Shown: positions 1-8,236 of the stretch, one piece after another | How the letters are laid out: each line of letters starts with the position of its first letter | Numbering within the stretch: the first letter of the stretch is position 1 | From: CAZWZG01 sp964638245 | Lineage (GTDB): Bacteria > Pseudomonadota > Alphaproteobacteria > Rhodobacterales > Rhodobacteraceae | Direction: 5' to 3' | NCBI GenBank assembly: GCA_964638245.1 | Contig: CAZWZG010000019.1 | Location: 1 to 29,296, forward strand | Length of the DNA stretch: 29,296 nucleotides | Position numbers and translations under genes: made by a program | Notes under the pieces: generated by a model | What the model saw: only the letters and a program-made list of their open reading frames with translations | Told to the model about the DNA's origin: nothing | The model's database searches: none

Positions 1-328
1 ATGCGATGTCCGCCTCGTTCGGGTACGAGATCCCAATGGAAAGATGAAACAGGCTGTCAGGATTTCGCCTGTCAATCACATATGAGCCTTCTGGCGTGCG
101 CCCGTCCCCTTCAAACTGCTTGTGACCTTCGGGTGCGAAGCCAAGGCCCATGGGAAACGTGCGCAAAACACCTTCTGTCCCATCGAGGACAATCATGCGC
201 TGACTCTTATAGACCCTCAGCCGGGTCACCTCCGGCCCCCTGTAAGTGCGGAACTTGTTCGCACATCCAGAAAGAAATGTCGCCAGCGCTCCCAGGAGGA
301 TCGTGCGACGTGAAACTCGAAAATTCAC
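1..328 (-). CDS. L,D-transpeptidase (YkuD family), N-terminal part, cut by window edge (ldt1)
   Basis: About 109 residues are visible, read on the minus strand from a GTG at 328-326; the gene runs off the left edge. The N-terminus has a twin-arginine-like pair followed by RTILLGALATFLSGC, so it looks like an exported lipoprotein with the lipid-bearing Cys about 22 residues in. It continues with FRTYRGPEVTRLRVYKSQ and then LRTFPMGLGFAPEGHKQ and EGDGRTPEGSYVIDRR. In YkuD enzymes this early segment forms the beta-sandwich that presents substrate; GDGRTPEG is typical. The catalytic HG...SxGCxR part lies outside the window, so activity cannot be judged. L,D-transpeptidases make 3-3 peptidoglycan cross-links or anchor proteins to the wall, in the periplasm. 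It lies 63 bp downstream of the ZntA-type pump gene on the same strand and may be co-transcribed. An AGAGG about 10 nt upstream supports the GTG start. Confidence 0.8.
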   Translation of the reverse strand, partial: MNFRVSRRTILLGALATFLSGCANKFRTYRGPEVTRLRVYKSQRMIVLDGTEGVLRTFPMGLGFAPEGHKQFEGDGRTPEGSYVIDRRNPDSLFHLSIGISYPNEADIA

Positions 329-391
329 TGCTCAATGCCTCTTTCGTGAGGTCTCTTCCGAATTTGACACTAACGTGGCGTGCCAGCCCAT

Positions 392-2758
392 TCAATGGCC
401 GTGCGCCAAAGCACCTTCGGCCAATCTGTCACCGACGCGGTCACCGCCTTGGGGTGGAGACTCCGCACGGTGTCCGTTCAAAAGTCTGAGCGCATTTGCG
501 ACCACCAGCAGTGACACGCCAACATCTGCAGCAATTGCCCCCCACATCGTCGCCATGCCAAGGGCCGTCAGCCCTACGAAAACGGCTTTGGTGGCGAGAG
601 AAATGCCGATGTTCTGCCGAATGATCGACATCGTGCGGCGCGAGTGACCGATCAGCCAGGGAACTTTGCCAATGTCATCGGTCATCAAAGCGATATCAGC
701 AGTTTCAATGGCCGCATCCGAGCCGACAGCGCCCATGGCTATCCCGTAATGCGCCCGCGCCATGGCAGGCGCATCATTGACCCCGTCCCCGATCATCGCG
801 ACCATGTCATGCTCTGCGACCAACTCCTCAATAGCCGTCACCTTGTCTTCGGGCAAAAGCTCGGCCCGCACCTCATCAATGCCAACCTCGTCGGCCACGG
901 CACGGGCTGTGCGCTCGTTGTCACCGGTCAGCATGATGATCTTTGTGACGCCCTGCGCGTGCAGCTGTGCGACAATACCTTTGGCATCGGGGCGAATGCG
1001 GTCGCGCAATTCCAGAAGCCCTGTCACACCGTTCTCATTGCCTACCGCTACAAGCGTGCTGCCCGCTTCCTCGATCCGGTTCCGCAGATCAGATGGAATG
1101 GTGTCGCCAAAGCCCTTTTCGACCGCAAAGCGATCCGATCCGAGCCAGACACTCCGCCCGTCCATGCGTCCTTCCAGCCCACGACCCGGAACCGTGCGGG
1201 TGTCTTCGGCGGCTTTGACCGAAATCCCGTCCTGCTCGGCCTTGCCGAGAATGGCGCGCGCGAGGGGATGCGACGACCGCGCCTCCAAAGCCCCAGCGAT
1301 GGTGAGGAGATCGGCTTCGGACACATCACCCAAAGGATACACTGCGGCCACCTCCGGCTCGCCCATGGTGATCGTGCCGGTCTTGTCCAAGGCGAGGGCC
1401 GTGGTCCGACCGGGGGCCTCGACATAAGCACCGCCCTTGATCAGCACACCGGCGCGCGCAGAGGCCGTCAGAGCTGCAACGATTGACACTGGTGTCGAGA
1501 TGACGAGGGCACACGGGCAGGCGATGACAAGCAAGACAAGCGCGTTGTAGAACCAGTAGCTCCAGACGCCGCCCAAAAGAAGCGGAGGCAGGACGGCAAT
1601 TGCGACGGCAAGTGCCATCACGATCGGCGTATAGATCCGAGCAAATTTTGTAACCCATTGCTCGACCTCGGCGCGTTTGGAGTGCGCGTCGCCGACCATG
1701 CGGATGATTTTTGACAGCACCGTGTCAGTCGCCGCTTTCGTCGCGCGGACCGTCAGCGTGCCCTCGCCATTGATGGTTCCTGCGTAAACCTCATCCCCGG
1801 CTTCCTTCGGGACAAGCGCGCTTTCGCCTGTGATTGGGGCCTGATCGACGGCCCCTGCCCCGTCCAATACCTCACCATCAAGTGGAATGCGATCGCCACC
1901 CCTGACAATGAAATGCGCCCCGACGCCGACTGCGGAAGCCGGAACGTCCGCCTCGGATCCGTCGTCGTAGAGGACACGTGCTGTTGGCGGTGCGAGATCC
2001 AAGAGCGCTGAGACTGCGTTCCGGGCCCTCCCGACACTCCAGCTTTCCAGATAGAGAGACAAAGAGAAGAAAAACGCGACCGTCGCGGCCTCAAAATATT
2101 CCCCAATCGCAATGGCGCCTGCCACGGCCACGACCATCAGCAAGTTCATATCGGGAGACAGGCGACGCGCAGAGGACCATGCTTTCGGTGCGACCAGCCA
2201 AACACCGAAAAGAATGGCGAACCCGAAAAACGCGACCTCGGCAACCGGCATTGCAGCCTCGCCATGTCCCGAGAACAGACCGAGTGCACCGCCCAAGCCA
2301 GTTTCCACGATATGATACCCGAACCCTGCAGCCCAAAAACCGCCACTCAGAAACGTGAACCATTTCTGCTTGGCCAGATGCGCCGCCTGATCGGCGCTGG
2401 CATTGTCCGCGTCCCACGCACGGGCCGTCATCCCCGTGCTGGCAACCAAGTCCAAGATCTGGCTGTCCGAAATCTGGTCAGCGCTTTCCAGCACGGTCAT
2501 CCGACCGTTGATCACATCAAAAGCCAAGTGCTCTGCCCCGCCGAGTTTCGGACCGACGACTTTGGAGAGGATGGAGACCTCTTCGGCGCAGTCGAGGCCA
2601 CTCACCTGAAAGCTTCGGCCATGCTCGGGCGGCGTCGAAGGGATTGCGCCCGCAGATCCCGCGCCGCCACCGCAGCAGGTTGCCTCACCAGACCCATGCG
2701 TTGAATGGTCATGTGCGTGAGAGACGTCGTGTTGCTCGGTCTCGGAATTTGCCGCCAT
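392..2758 (-). CDS. zntA: Zn2+/Cd2+/Pb2+-exporting P1B-type ATPase (ZntA/CadA type)
   Basis: A 788-residue inner-membrane pump that exports divalent soft metals from the cytosol using ATP. The N-terminal 30 residues are rich in His and end in a CC pair, a likely extra metal-binding tail. An HMA-like domain follows with GLDCAEE (Cys57), where the second Cys of CxxC is replaced by acidic residues, as in one ZntA subgroup. Core motifs: TGES near 310, CPC at 414-416, the phosphorylated Asp458 in DKTGT, SSHPLA near 495 and GDGVNDAP. The last two membrane helices carry TKAVF and ADVGVSLL, with the conserved Lys and Asp of P1B-2 (Zn/Cd/Pb) pumps, and lack the YN/MxxSS pattern of copper pumps. GGAG lies 8 nt before the ATG. 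A MerR-type promoter precedes it (2789-2819). Zn is not separable from Cd or Pb by sequence. Confidence 0.95.
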   Translation of the reverse strand: MAANSETEQHDVSHAHDHSTHGSGEATCCGGGAGSAGAIPSTPPEHGRSFQVSGLDCAEEVSILSKVVGPKLGGAEHLAFDVINGRMTVLESADQISDSQILDLVASTGMTARAWDADNASADQAAHLAKQKWFTFLSGGFWAAGFGYHIVETGLGGALGLFSGHGEAAMPVAEVAFFGFAILFGVWLVAPKAWSSARRLSPDMNLLMVVAVAGAIAIGEYFEAATVAFFFSLSLYLESWSVGRARNAVSALLDLAPPTARVLYDDGSEADVPASAVGVGAHFIVRGGDRIPLDGEVLDGAGAVDQAPITGESALVPKEAGDEVYAGTINGEGTLTVRATKAATDTVLSKIIRMVGDAHSKRAEVEQWVTKFARIYTPIVMALAVAIAVLPPLLLGGVWSYWFYNALVLLVIACPCALVISTPVSIVAALTASARAGVLIKGGAYVEAPGRTTALALDKTGTITMGEPEVAAVYPLGDVSEADLLTIAGALEARSSHPLARAILGKAEQDGISVKAAEDTRTVPGRGLEGRMDGRSVWLGSDRFAVEKGFGDTIPSDLRNRIEEAGSTLVAVGNENGVTGLLELRDRIRPDAKGIVAQLHAQGVTKIIMLTGDNERTARAVADEVGIDEVRAELLPEDKVTAIEELVAEHDMVAMIGDGVNDAPAMARAHYGIAMGAVGSDAAIETADIALMTDDIGKVPWLIGHSRRTMSIIRQNIGISLATKAVFVGLTALGMATMWGAIAADVGVSLLVVANALRLLNGHRAESPPQGGDRVGDRLAEGALAHGH

Positions 2759-2788
2759 TTGATCTCTCCAGAATCATATATTGAAACA

Positions 2789-2819
2789 ACTCTAATGTCT
2801 CCAGTGGCTTTAGGTTCAA
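2789..2819 (-). promoter_or_regulatory. MerR-type promoter/operator of zntA
   Basis: On the minus strand, TTGAAC (2819-2814) is followed by a 19-nt spacer (2813-2795) and TAGAGT (2794-2789). The spacer contains CTAAAGCCACTGGAG, an imperfect dyad resembling ZntR/CadR/PbrR operators. A 19-bp rather than 17-bp spacer is the hallmark of promoters untwisted by MerR-family activators. The predicted start of transcription is about 25 nt upstream of the zntA ATG. No ZntR, CadR or PbrR gene is present in the window; CueR is the only MerR protein here. Confidence 0.7.
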
Positions 2820-2941
2820 GGCCTAACTCCAATGTCGTTGCAGATTTCCAAACGGCACAACTAAGGTCGTTGCAACATGGCGCAGAGAATGCGATTGATA
2901 TCAGTAGAAATGCAAATTGTGTGAACTGGCAGGGGGTTGTC

Positions 2942-3208
2942 GTGCGAACAGGAACTGGAACACTATTGGGCGCTGCATTCCTACTGGGTGGGTGCGCCGC
3001 CACGACCTCCCCAAACGGGCCATCCGATATCGGGAACGTCCCGGAGGCCGTTGTGGAATTGGCCGGGCCAGGTCAGAATCTGGCTACAGCCCGCCTTCGC
3101 CCAGAAGACGGTTGCTACTGGTACGAACACAACGGGCCAGTCGAAACCACGCTCTTACCTTTGCGCACAGCGAATGGTAACCCGATCTGCGTGGCCAAAG
3201 AAGCCTGA
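2942..3208 (+). CDS. Small lipoprotein of unknown function
   Basis: An 88-residue protein. The start is taken as the GTG at 2942 because AGGGG lies 6 nt upstream and the protein then begins with a compact lipoprotein signal, VRTGTGTLLGAAFLLGGC, with the lipidated Cys at residue 18. A GTG at 2921 in the same frame is possible but has no clear ribosome site and gives a longer leader. The mature part is short and polar and contains a second and a third Cys, in EDGCYWYEHNGPVET and GNPICV, which could form a disulfide. The role is unknown. It is convergent with ldt2, whose stop lies 19 bp away, and divergent from zntA, so it sits inside the metal and envelope block. Exported-lipoprotein status is seen; any link to metals is inference. 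Confidence 0.65.
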   Translation: MRTGTGTLLGAAFLLGGCAATTSPNGPSDIGNVPEAVVELAGPGQNLATARLRPEDGCYWYEHNGPVETTLLPLRTANGNPICVAKEA

Positions 3209-3227
3209 CTGTTCCTTGCGGAAGAGG

Positions 3228-3869
3228 TCATTCGGCAGCGTAAAGGTATGCCGTCGAGCCGGTCTGTACATTCGGATAGAGATCGTTGATATGCGCCATC
3301 ACCATACGGACGCAGCCTGAACTGGCCCGACCACCGATAGATCGCGCCTGAGGCGATCCATGTATTCTCAGATAGGTGTCTCGATTGCCAACAAAGAGAT
3401 AGAGCGCACGGGATCCAAGCGCGTTTGTCGGTCCCGGTTCCTGCCCGTTGGCAAATTCCTCATATTCCGGGTTCCGCTCGATCATGGAGGCCGTTGGCGT
3501 CCAATGTGGCCATTCGACCTTGCGCCTTATGGTGTAGGTCCCCGGCTCGTAAAGGTTACCCCGCGCAATGGCCACACCATAGCGCATTGCTGTGCCGCCA
3601 TCCTCAATGTGGTAGAGATAGCGCGCAACTGCATCGACGTGAATGTCCCCCGGTTTCAGCCCATCGTTCGCAGTCACTCGCTGCGGTAGAAACCGAGACT
3701 GCAGCCCCCATGGGTTTGACGTCGCCGGATCGTACCCTACTGGAGTGACTTGCGCATCCCAGGCGGCTTTCTCGCTACTTGTCGGCCAGCTTTTTGCCAA
3801 CACGGGGCTTGCCAACGGTGCCGAGAACAATGCAGCGCTCGTTGAAATGAAATGACGTCGTGTCAGCAT
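3228..3869 (-). CDS. L,D-transpeptidase (YkuD family), Tat-exported (ldt2)
   Basis: A 213-residue periplasmic peptidoglycan cross-linking enzyme. The ATG at 3869 is chosen over an upstream in-frame start at 3917 because GGAG lies 8 nt before it and the product begins with a Tat signal, MLTRRHFISTSAALF, with a cleavage site near SPVLA. The YkuD domain follows: HWTPTASMIERNPEY, GPTNALGSRALYL, then IHGSPQ and SSGCVRM, giving the catalytic His, Ser-Gly-Cys and Arg. The thiol of this Cys is the nucleophile in the family and is the known target when copper inhibits L,D-transpeptidases. It follows dsbB on the same strand after 207 bp that hold its own MerR-type promoter. It is one of three ldt genes in the window, and its catalytic motif is the most canonical of those visible. 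Confidence 0.9.
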   Translation of the reverse strand: MLTRRHFISTSAALFSAPLASPVLAKSWPTSSEKAAWDAQVTPVGYDPATSNPWGLQSRFLPQRVTANDGLKPGDIHVDAVARYLYHIEDGGTAMRYGVAIARGNLYEPGTYTIRRKVEWPHWTPTASMIERNPEYEEFANGQEPGPTNALGSRALYLFVGNRDTYLRIHGSPQARSIGGRASSGCVRMVMAHINDLYPNVQTGSTAYLYAAE

Positions 3870-3931
3870 TAATCGTACTCCGGCTTCTAATTCCAACAGT
3901 CTTGCGGCATTTGTCATCGGGTTTTATCGTG

Positions 3932-3962
3932 GTGGTACAACCTCAAGCAACTATAGGTTCAA
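3932..3962 (-). promoter_or_regulatory. MerR-type (Cd/Pb-like) promoter/operator of ldt2
   Basis: On the minus strand, TTGAAC (3962-3957) is followed by a 19-nt spacer (3956-3938) and a poor -10, TACCAC (3937-3932). The spacer begins CTATAGTTGCTTGAGG and the dyad AACCT...AGGTT spans 3939-3959. This resembles published PbrR/CadR operators (CTATAG...GAGG). It differs from the CTTCCAG-N3-CTGGAAG operator of copA in the same window, so CueR is not the obvious regulator. A transcript would start about 56 nt upstream of the ldt2 ATG. Confidence 0.6.
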
Positions 3963-4076
3963 GTGTCCATCTCAGTTTTCTGGTCAAGTTTTCTTGAGTA
4001 ATGGGGCTGATGAAACAGCCGAATTTGGCCATTCACATGTCATATCCCACCGAATTCCCTGAATGCGAGTAACGCG

Positions 4077-4592
4077 TCACAACGGTTCCTGTTGCGCGAT
4101 TTTGGGTTGCGCGAATGAATGCTTGTAAGCGGCGTACGCCCAAACCACTGCAAGCATAAGACTAAGCACAGCGTTCCAGCTCGCCATAGACAGGCTGAGG
4201 AACTCCCAGGCGACTTCGTCGCACATGACCAAGGCTGATGGTGCGGATGATGCAGAGGGCAACAGGTCCGCGCCTGACAAGTTCGATATATCAAGACCAG
4301 AACCAGTGCATGACGTCGGTCCTTCCCACCATCCTCGCTCTACGCCTGTATGAAAAAAACCAATGCCTGCTGTTGTGAGCGCGGCAGCAGCACCTGCCGT
4401 CAAGAGGAGTAGGGTGGGCACGCCTGTCAGGAGCAGTACGCCAATTGCCACAGCGATGCCGTGAGGATACCTTTGCCAGATGCACATCGCGCACGGCGCA
4501 TAGCCAAACGATTGAAAAGCAAATGCCGACAAGAGAAGTGTTGCTGACCCGATCGCAGCTAACAGCCCAAAGTGTTTTCCCGTAACCGACAT
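4077..4592 (-). CDS. dsbB: Disulfide bond formation protein DsbB
   Basis: A 171-residue inner-membrane quinone-linked oxidase that re-oxidises DsbA-type proteins. The start at 4592 gives MSVTGKHFGLLAAIG, with AGGA about 10 nt upstream; an in-frame extension to 4664 is not supported. Four hydrophobic helices are visible. The first periplasmic loop carries the CAMC pair (Cys34, Cys37) followed by WQRYPHG, a DsbB hallmark. The second loop has Cys in PTSCTG and in ALVMCDEVAWEF. It is divergent from the dsbA-like/rhodanese/dsbD operon, with the shared upstream region 4593-4765 containing a TGTA direct repeat. Partner selection is inference: either DsbA-type protein of this window could be its substrate. 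Confidence 0.9.
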   Translation of the reverse strand: MSVTGKHFGLLAAIGSATLLLSAFAFQSFGYAPCAMCIWQRYPHGIAVAIGVLLLTGVPTLLLLTAGAAAALTTAGIGFFHTGVERGWWEGPTSCTGSGLDISNLSGADLLPSASSAPSALVMCDEVAWEFLSLSMASWNAVLSLMLAVVWAYAAYKHSFAQPKIAQQEPL

Positions 4593-4685
4593 TGTTCTGT
4601 TTCCTGTCGGGGTCTTGCAGAATGTAGGCGCGCCCGAGCTTCGAGTATTTCCGTATCGCGCCAACTCAGTGTTTTCACGAGAAGA

Positions 4686-4703
4686 AATGTATCGGTTTGT
4701 AAT
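4686..4703 (+). promoter_or_regulatory. TGTA-N6-TGTA direct repeat, site 1 (candidate response-regulator box)
   Basis: ATGTATCGGTTTGTAA holds two TGTA half-sites at 4688-4691 and 4698-4701, exactly 10 bp apart. It differs by one base from the copy at 11341-11356. It lies in the dsbB/dsbA-like divergent region, 3 bp upstream of a TTGACC (4705-4710), a possible -35 for the plus-strand operon. Direct repeats with one-turn spacing just upstream of -35 fit OmpR-family activators. Confidence 0.5.
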
Positions 4704-4765
4704 GTTGACCTACTCCAAGACGGGACGGTACGACGTCGCACGTGATCCCTTTCGCAAGGCCTCAA

Positions 4766-5548
4766 ATGGATTCCAAGAAACGATCAACACTTTTGACGAT
4801 CGGTGCGATCATCGCGGGCTATGCAGCGCTTCGAACCGTGCCCTCTTTGCTGCCGGAAAAACTTGAACTTGAAGCACTCGATCGTCCGAAAGGCTTCCGG
4901 AGATTTATTGCCGGTGAGACATCCGGATCGTTTGACCCGTTCGGCGGCTTGGACAGTCCGGACAGTGTGGATGTGGCAGCACGGAAGGCGGCGGCTATCG
5001 AGCGAGTCTCAGCAGATATTTGCGGCGCTCTCTACGGAGACCTCGACATGAGCAATGCACGTATCCCTTTGGCATCATTTTCTGACTATTATTGTCCTTT
5101 TTGCAGAGTACAAACCAAGAGCTTCGCCGATATGACAAGTAAAATGCCAGATCAGGTTGCAATAGCATGGCACGAGCTTCCTCTGCTGGGCGACAGCTCT
5201 AATCTGGCAGCAATGGCGGCCTTGGCCGCCAAGCGTCAAGGTGCATACGTCGCATTCCAGGAACGTTTGATGACCTCGCCATTTCAAGCCACACCGGAAT
5301 ACCTTGCCCGTCTCTCTGAAGATCTGGGCGTTGATGGCGAGCAATTGGTCGCCGACATGGAGAGCCCCGAAGTCGCGCGCGAGCTGGAAAATAGCGCGGC
5401 TCTCGCGCAGGTTTTTGCGTTTGTTGGCACGCCTGCCCTCGTCATCGGTCGTACAGTTGTCCAAGGTCAGGTCAGCGACAGAATGATACGAAGGATCATT
5501 GACCTTGAGCGCGAGGAGGGCTGGGACGTTGCCTGTGTGTCGGCCTGA
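4766..5548 (+). CDS. DsbA-like thiol oxidoreductase, membrane-anchored
   Basis: A 260-residue protein with a thioredoxin fold. The ATG at 4766 has AAGG 7 nt upstream; the earlier GTG at 4742 has no ribosome site. Residues 9-28 (LLTIGAIIAGYAALRTVPSL) are a single hydrophobic segment, acting as an uncleaved anchor or signal. A long linker follows, then the DsbA-type domain with the active site CPFC (Cys110, Cys113) and the cis-proline loop VGTPALVIG. The sequence between carries the helical insert usual for this family. Extra cysteines occur in ADICGALY and near the C-terminus (DVACVSA). It oxidises or isomerises periplasmic thiols. It is first in an operon with the rhodanese and the DsbD-like gene, divergent from dsbB. 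It is clearly different from the second DsbA-type protein at 11942-12670. Confidence 0.85.
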   Translation: MDSKKRSTLLTIGAIIAGYAALRTVPSLLPEKLELEALDRPKGFRRFIAGETSGSFDPFGGLDSPDSVDVAARKAAAIERVSADICGALYGDLDMSNARIPLASFSDYYCPFCRVQTKSFADMTSKMPDQVAIAWHELPLLGDSSNLAAMAALAAKRQGAYVAFQERLMTSPFQATPEYLARLSEDLGVDGEQLVADMESPEVARELENSAALAQVFAFVGTPALVIGRTVVQGQVSDRMIRRIIDLEREEGWDVACVSA

Positions 5549-5607
5549 CAAACCTATGCTGTCTGCTGTTCTCTCCGCCTTACTCTTCTATCGAAATTGG
5601 AGACGGA

Positions 5608-6063
5608 ATGGATAGACGGCACTTCATCCTACTAGCTTCTGCGTTGGTCATGGTCCCCTATTCTGTGACGGCCGCCACGCGCAAAGTCTGGTCAGCCGTC
5701 GAAGCCTCGGCCGCGTTGGCGCAGGGCGAGATTTCCCTGATTGATATTCGTTCACGCGTTGAGTGGAGGGACACAGCTGTGGCGAAAGACGCCTGGCCGA
5801 TCAGCATGCATGAACCGAGGTTTGAGCAGAGGTTGTTCGCTGCACGCGATCTGTCCGGCGAAAAACCAATTGCCTTGATCTGTGCCACCGGAGGGCGGAG
5901 TGGCCGTCTCTTGAGCGCTCTAAATCGAGCGGGATACCCGGGCTTTATCGATGTCTCAGAAGGCATGTTGGGATCACCGAAAGGGCCAGGCTGGATCGCA
6001 CGCGGTTTGCCTGTGATGGATCTGGAGGCGGCCTTGGCCAATCTGCCGGACGTTCTCCGTTGA
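5608..6063 (+). CDS. Exported rhodanese-domain protein
   Basis: A 151-residue protein with a strong ribosome site (GGAGACGG just upstream of the ATG). It starts MDRRHFILLASALVMVP, a signal peptide with an Arg pair and a likely cut near VTAA. A single rhodanese domain fills the rest: LIDIRSRVEWRDTAVAKDA near the N-side, and the active loop CATGGRSGRLLSALNRAGY with the catalytic Cys at about residue 92. Rhodaneses carry a persulfide on this Cys or act as thiol relays. It lies between a DsbA-like and a DsbD-like gene (60 and 16 bp spacing), so a role in periplasmic sulfur or thiol repair within the same pathway is plausible. The substrate is unknown. Ser, Gly and Arg in the loop match active rhodaneses, so it is not an obviously dead domain. 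Confidence 0.85.
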   Translation: MDRRHFILLASALVMVPYSVTAATRKVWSAVEASAALAQGEISLIDIRSRVEWRDTAVAKDAWPISMHEPRFEQRLFAARDLSGEKPIALICATGGRSGRLLSALNRAGYPGFIDVSEGMLGSPKGPGWIARGLPVMDLEAALANLPDVLR

Positions 6064-6079
6064 TCGTGGGTCCGCGTCC

Positions 6080-8194
6080 ATGAAAGGAGCGGTTTCTCAA
6101 ATCGGGGCTGGGTTGCTGTCGATTATGTTGGGTTGCGTCAGCATCCTCGCCGCCGCTGGCGCTGATGCCGCGGAATCCGAGACTTTTTCAAATCCTGCGG
6201 TCACGGCACGTCTGATCTCGGCCGAAGACGGGATTGCGCCGGATGCCGCCTCCGTTTCCCTCGGATTGGCCTTGGAGTACGGCGAGGGCTGGAAAGGATA
6301 CTGGCGTACGCCCGGCGAGGTTGGCTTGGCACCCGAGATCAACTGGTCGGGTTCAACCAATCTGAAATCCGCCGAGCTCCTCTGGCCCGCGCCGGAACGG
6401 TTCGAGGCCTTCGGGATCGAGAACTTCGGCTATTCAGGTCAGGTTGTCTTGCCGATCCGCGCGAGACTTGAGGACGCCGGCCAGCCTCTGGAACTGCGTG
6501 CCCGCGTGTCCTTGCTGACATGTTCGACTGTCTGTGTGCCCCATGACTTCGAACTCTCACTCGCCCTGCCACAAGGCGTCGGGATCGATCCAAACTCGGC
6601 TCGCCAGATTGCTACTTATGCCGATCGCGTTCCCGCGGTACCCGAGAACAGCGACATCAGGATATCGGTCACGGCCCTCGATTCGCGCGACTCGGCTCTC
6701 ATAGTTATGGCAACGAGCGACACGCCGTTCGGTAAAGTCGACGTGTTCCCGGAATTCGGACCCCTTGTGACCTTTGGCAAACCAGATATCCGATTGGATC
6801 GCGATAGAACGGAACTCTGGGCACAAATACCGATCAACGCCTGGACCGAAGAGCACGCAGAGCCTTCGGTGACGATCACAGACACCGCACGTGCAATCAC
6901 GGCGCCGATCACTCTTACCTCAGATCCCCCTGCCCCACCGTTTTCAAGCGCGAACCCTCGCGCGAGTGTGCTGAAAGTCGTGGCGGTGGCCGCCATCGCC
7001 TTTCTCGGTGGTCTGATCCTGAATGTCATGCCCTGCGTGTTACCCGTTCTATCGATCAAGCTCACATCTGTTTTGAAGGCAACCGGTCAAACCCGGCGGA
7101 TGACGCGTAACGGATTCCTGTTTTCAGCTTTGGGGGTACTGACATTTGTCTGGGCGCTTGCGGCTGCCTTAGTGTTTCTTCAATGGATCGGAGTATCTGT
7201 CGGCTGGGGTATACAATTCCAAAATCCGGTCTTCGTGACGCTGATGTTCATCGTCATCGCCGTCTTTGCCGCCAATCTCTTCGGTGCATTCGAGATAACC
7301 CTGCCCGCGGCCCTTCAAGACCGCCTGGGTGCAAGCAGTGCCAGAGCCGGGTACATCTCAGACTTTGGCACCGGACTGCTTGCGGCCATCCTCGCTACGC
7401 CGTGTTCCGCACCGTTTCTCGGCACCGCGATTACCTTTGCGCTCGCGGGTACATCACTGGAAGTGGTCGTGATATTCACGGCGCTCGGTCTTGGACTGGC
7501 CCTCCCCTACCTCGTCATTGCCGCACGTCCCGAGTTGGTCACGCGACTGCCCCGGCCCGGGCGATGGATGCTTCTGGTCAGGATTCTTCTTGGCGGTCTG
7601 TTGCTGGCAACAGCCGCATGGCTCTTGTTCGTTCTTATCGGCGTGGCGGGTGGGCGCGTGGCCGCCATTGTCTCGTCACTCACAGCTGTGTTCATCGTCG
7701 CCGCATCAATCCCACAGGCAAACCAATGGGTACGGCGTGCGGTTCTTAGCGCCTGTGTTCTTTTGGCAATTTTCGGGGCGGGTTTCATCTCAATGCCCAA
7801 CCGCACCACCGCGGCCTTCGATGCGACATCTCACTGGCAGAATTTCGAACCTCTCGGCATCGCGCGCCGCGTCTCCGAAGGAGAGATCGTGTTCGTCGAT
7901 GTGACTGCAGATTGGTGTCTGACCTGCAAAGCCAACAAGTCTCTCGTGCTCGACAGGGATCCAGTGCGTGCGCGGTTGCGCGGCGGTTCCGTGATCGCCA
8001 TGCAAGCGGATTGGACGAGGCCGGATGACAACATCACGCGGTTCCTCGAGCGATATGACCGCTACGGCATTCCGTTCAATATCGTCTTCGGCCCCGGGGC
8101 GCCTTCCGGTATTGCTCTCCCGGAGATACTGACGCCACAGGCGGTGATCGACGCGCTAGACACCGCTTCTGTGCGCAGTCTCGCCGCGGAATGA
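6080..8194 (+). CDS. DsbD/ScsB-like protein-disulfide reductase
   Basis: A 704-residue inner-membrane protein that moves electrons from cytosolic thioredoxin to periplasmic thiol proteins. Order of parts: signal peptide (to about residue 30); an N-terminal periplasmic domain with the Cys pair LLTCSTVCVPHDF (148, 152), as in ScsB; a membrane region with NVMPCVLPVLS (Cys319) and ATPCSAPFLG (Cys442), the two DsbD transmembrane cysteines; and a C-terminal thioredoxin domain with TADWCLTCKANK (Cys613, Cys616). The length and the large N-terminal region fit ScsB (suppressor of copper sensitivity) better than classical DsbD. It is the last gene of the dsbA-like/rhodanese operon; the start lies 16 bp after the rhodanese stop and has a weak ribosome site, suggesting translational coupling. 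A hairpin follows at 8237-8260. Likely reductive partners are the two DsbA-type proteins. Confidence 0.88.
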   Translation: MKGAVSQIGAGLLSIMLGCVSILAAAGADAAESETFSNPAVTARLISAEDGIAPDAASVSLGLALEYGEGWKGYWRTPGEVGLAPEINWSGSTNLKSAELLWPAPERFEAFGIENFGYSGQVVLPIRARLEDAGQPLELRARVSLLTCSTVCVPHDFELSLALPQGVGIDPNSARQIATYADRVPAVPENSDIRISVTALDSRDSALIVMATSDTPFGKVDVFPEFGPLVTFGKPDIRLDRDRTELWAQIPINAWTEEHAEPSVTITDTARAITAPITLTSDPPAPPFSSANPRASVLKVVAVAAIAFLGGLILNVMPCVLPVLSIKLTSVLKATGQTRRMTRNGFLFSALGVLTFVWALAAALVFLQWIGVSVGWGIQFQNPVFVTLMFIVIAVFAANLFGAFEITLPAALQDRLGASSARAGYISDFGTGLLAAILATPCSAPFLGTAITFALAGTSLEVVVIFTALGLGLALPYLVIAARPELVTRLPRPGRWMLLVRILLGGLLLATAAWLLFVLIGVAGGRVAAIVSSLTAVFIVAASIPQANQWVRRAVLSACVLLAIFGAGFISMPNRTTAAFDATSHWQNFEPLGIARRVSEGEIVFVDVTADWCLTCKANKSLVLDRDPVRARLRGGSVIAMQADWTRPDDNITRFLERYDRYGIPFNIVFGPGAPSGIALPEILTPQAVIDALDTASVRSLAAE

Positions 8195-8236
8195 CACCAT
8201 TTCCTACGCTGGAATTTCTGCGCTCTTTCCAAAATC

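Noticed and set aside
1..489. A 162-codon open frame on plus at the left edge
   Set aside because: The minus strand there encodes a recognisable L,D-transpeptidase and the end of zntA; the plus frame has no family features.
4705..4735. TTGACC with a 19-nt spacer before the dsbA-like gene as a MerR promoter
   Set aside because: The spacer has no dyad and the putative -10 (ACGACG) is poor; an 18-nt spacing to TACGAC beside the TGTA repeat is simpler.
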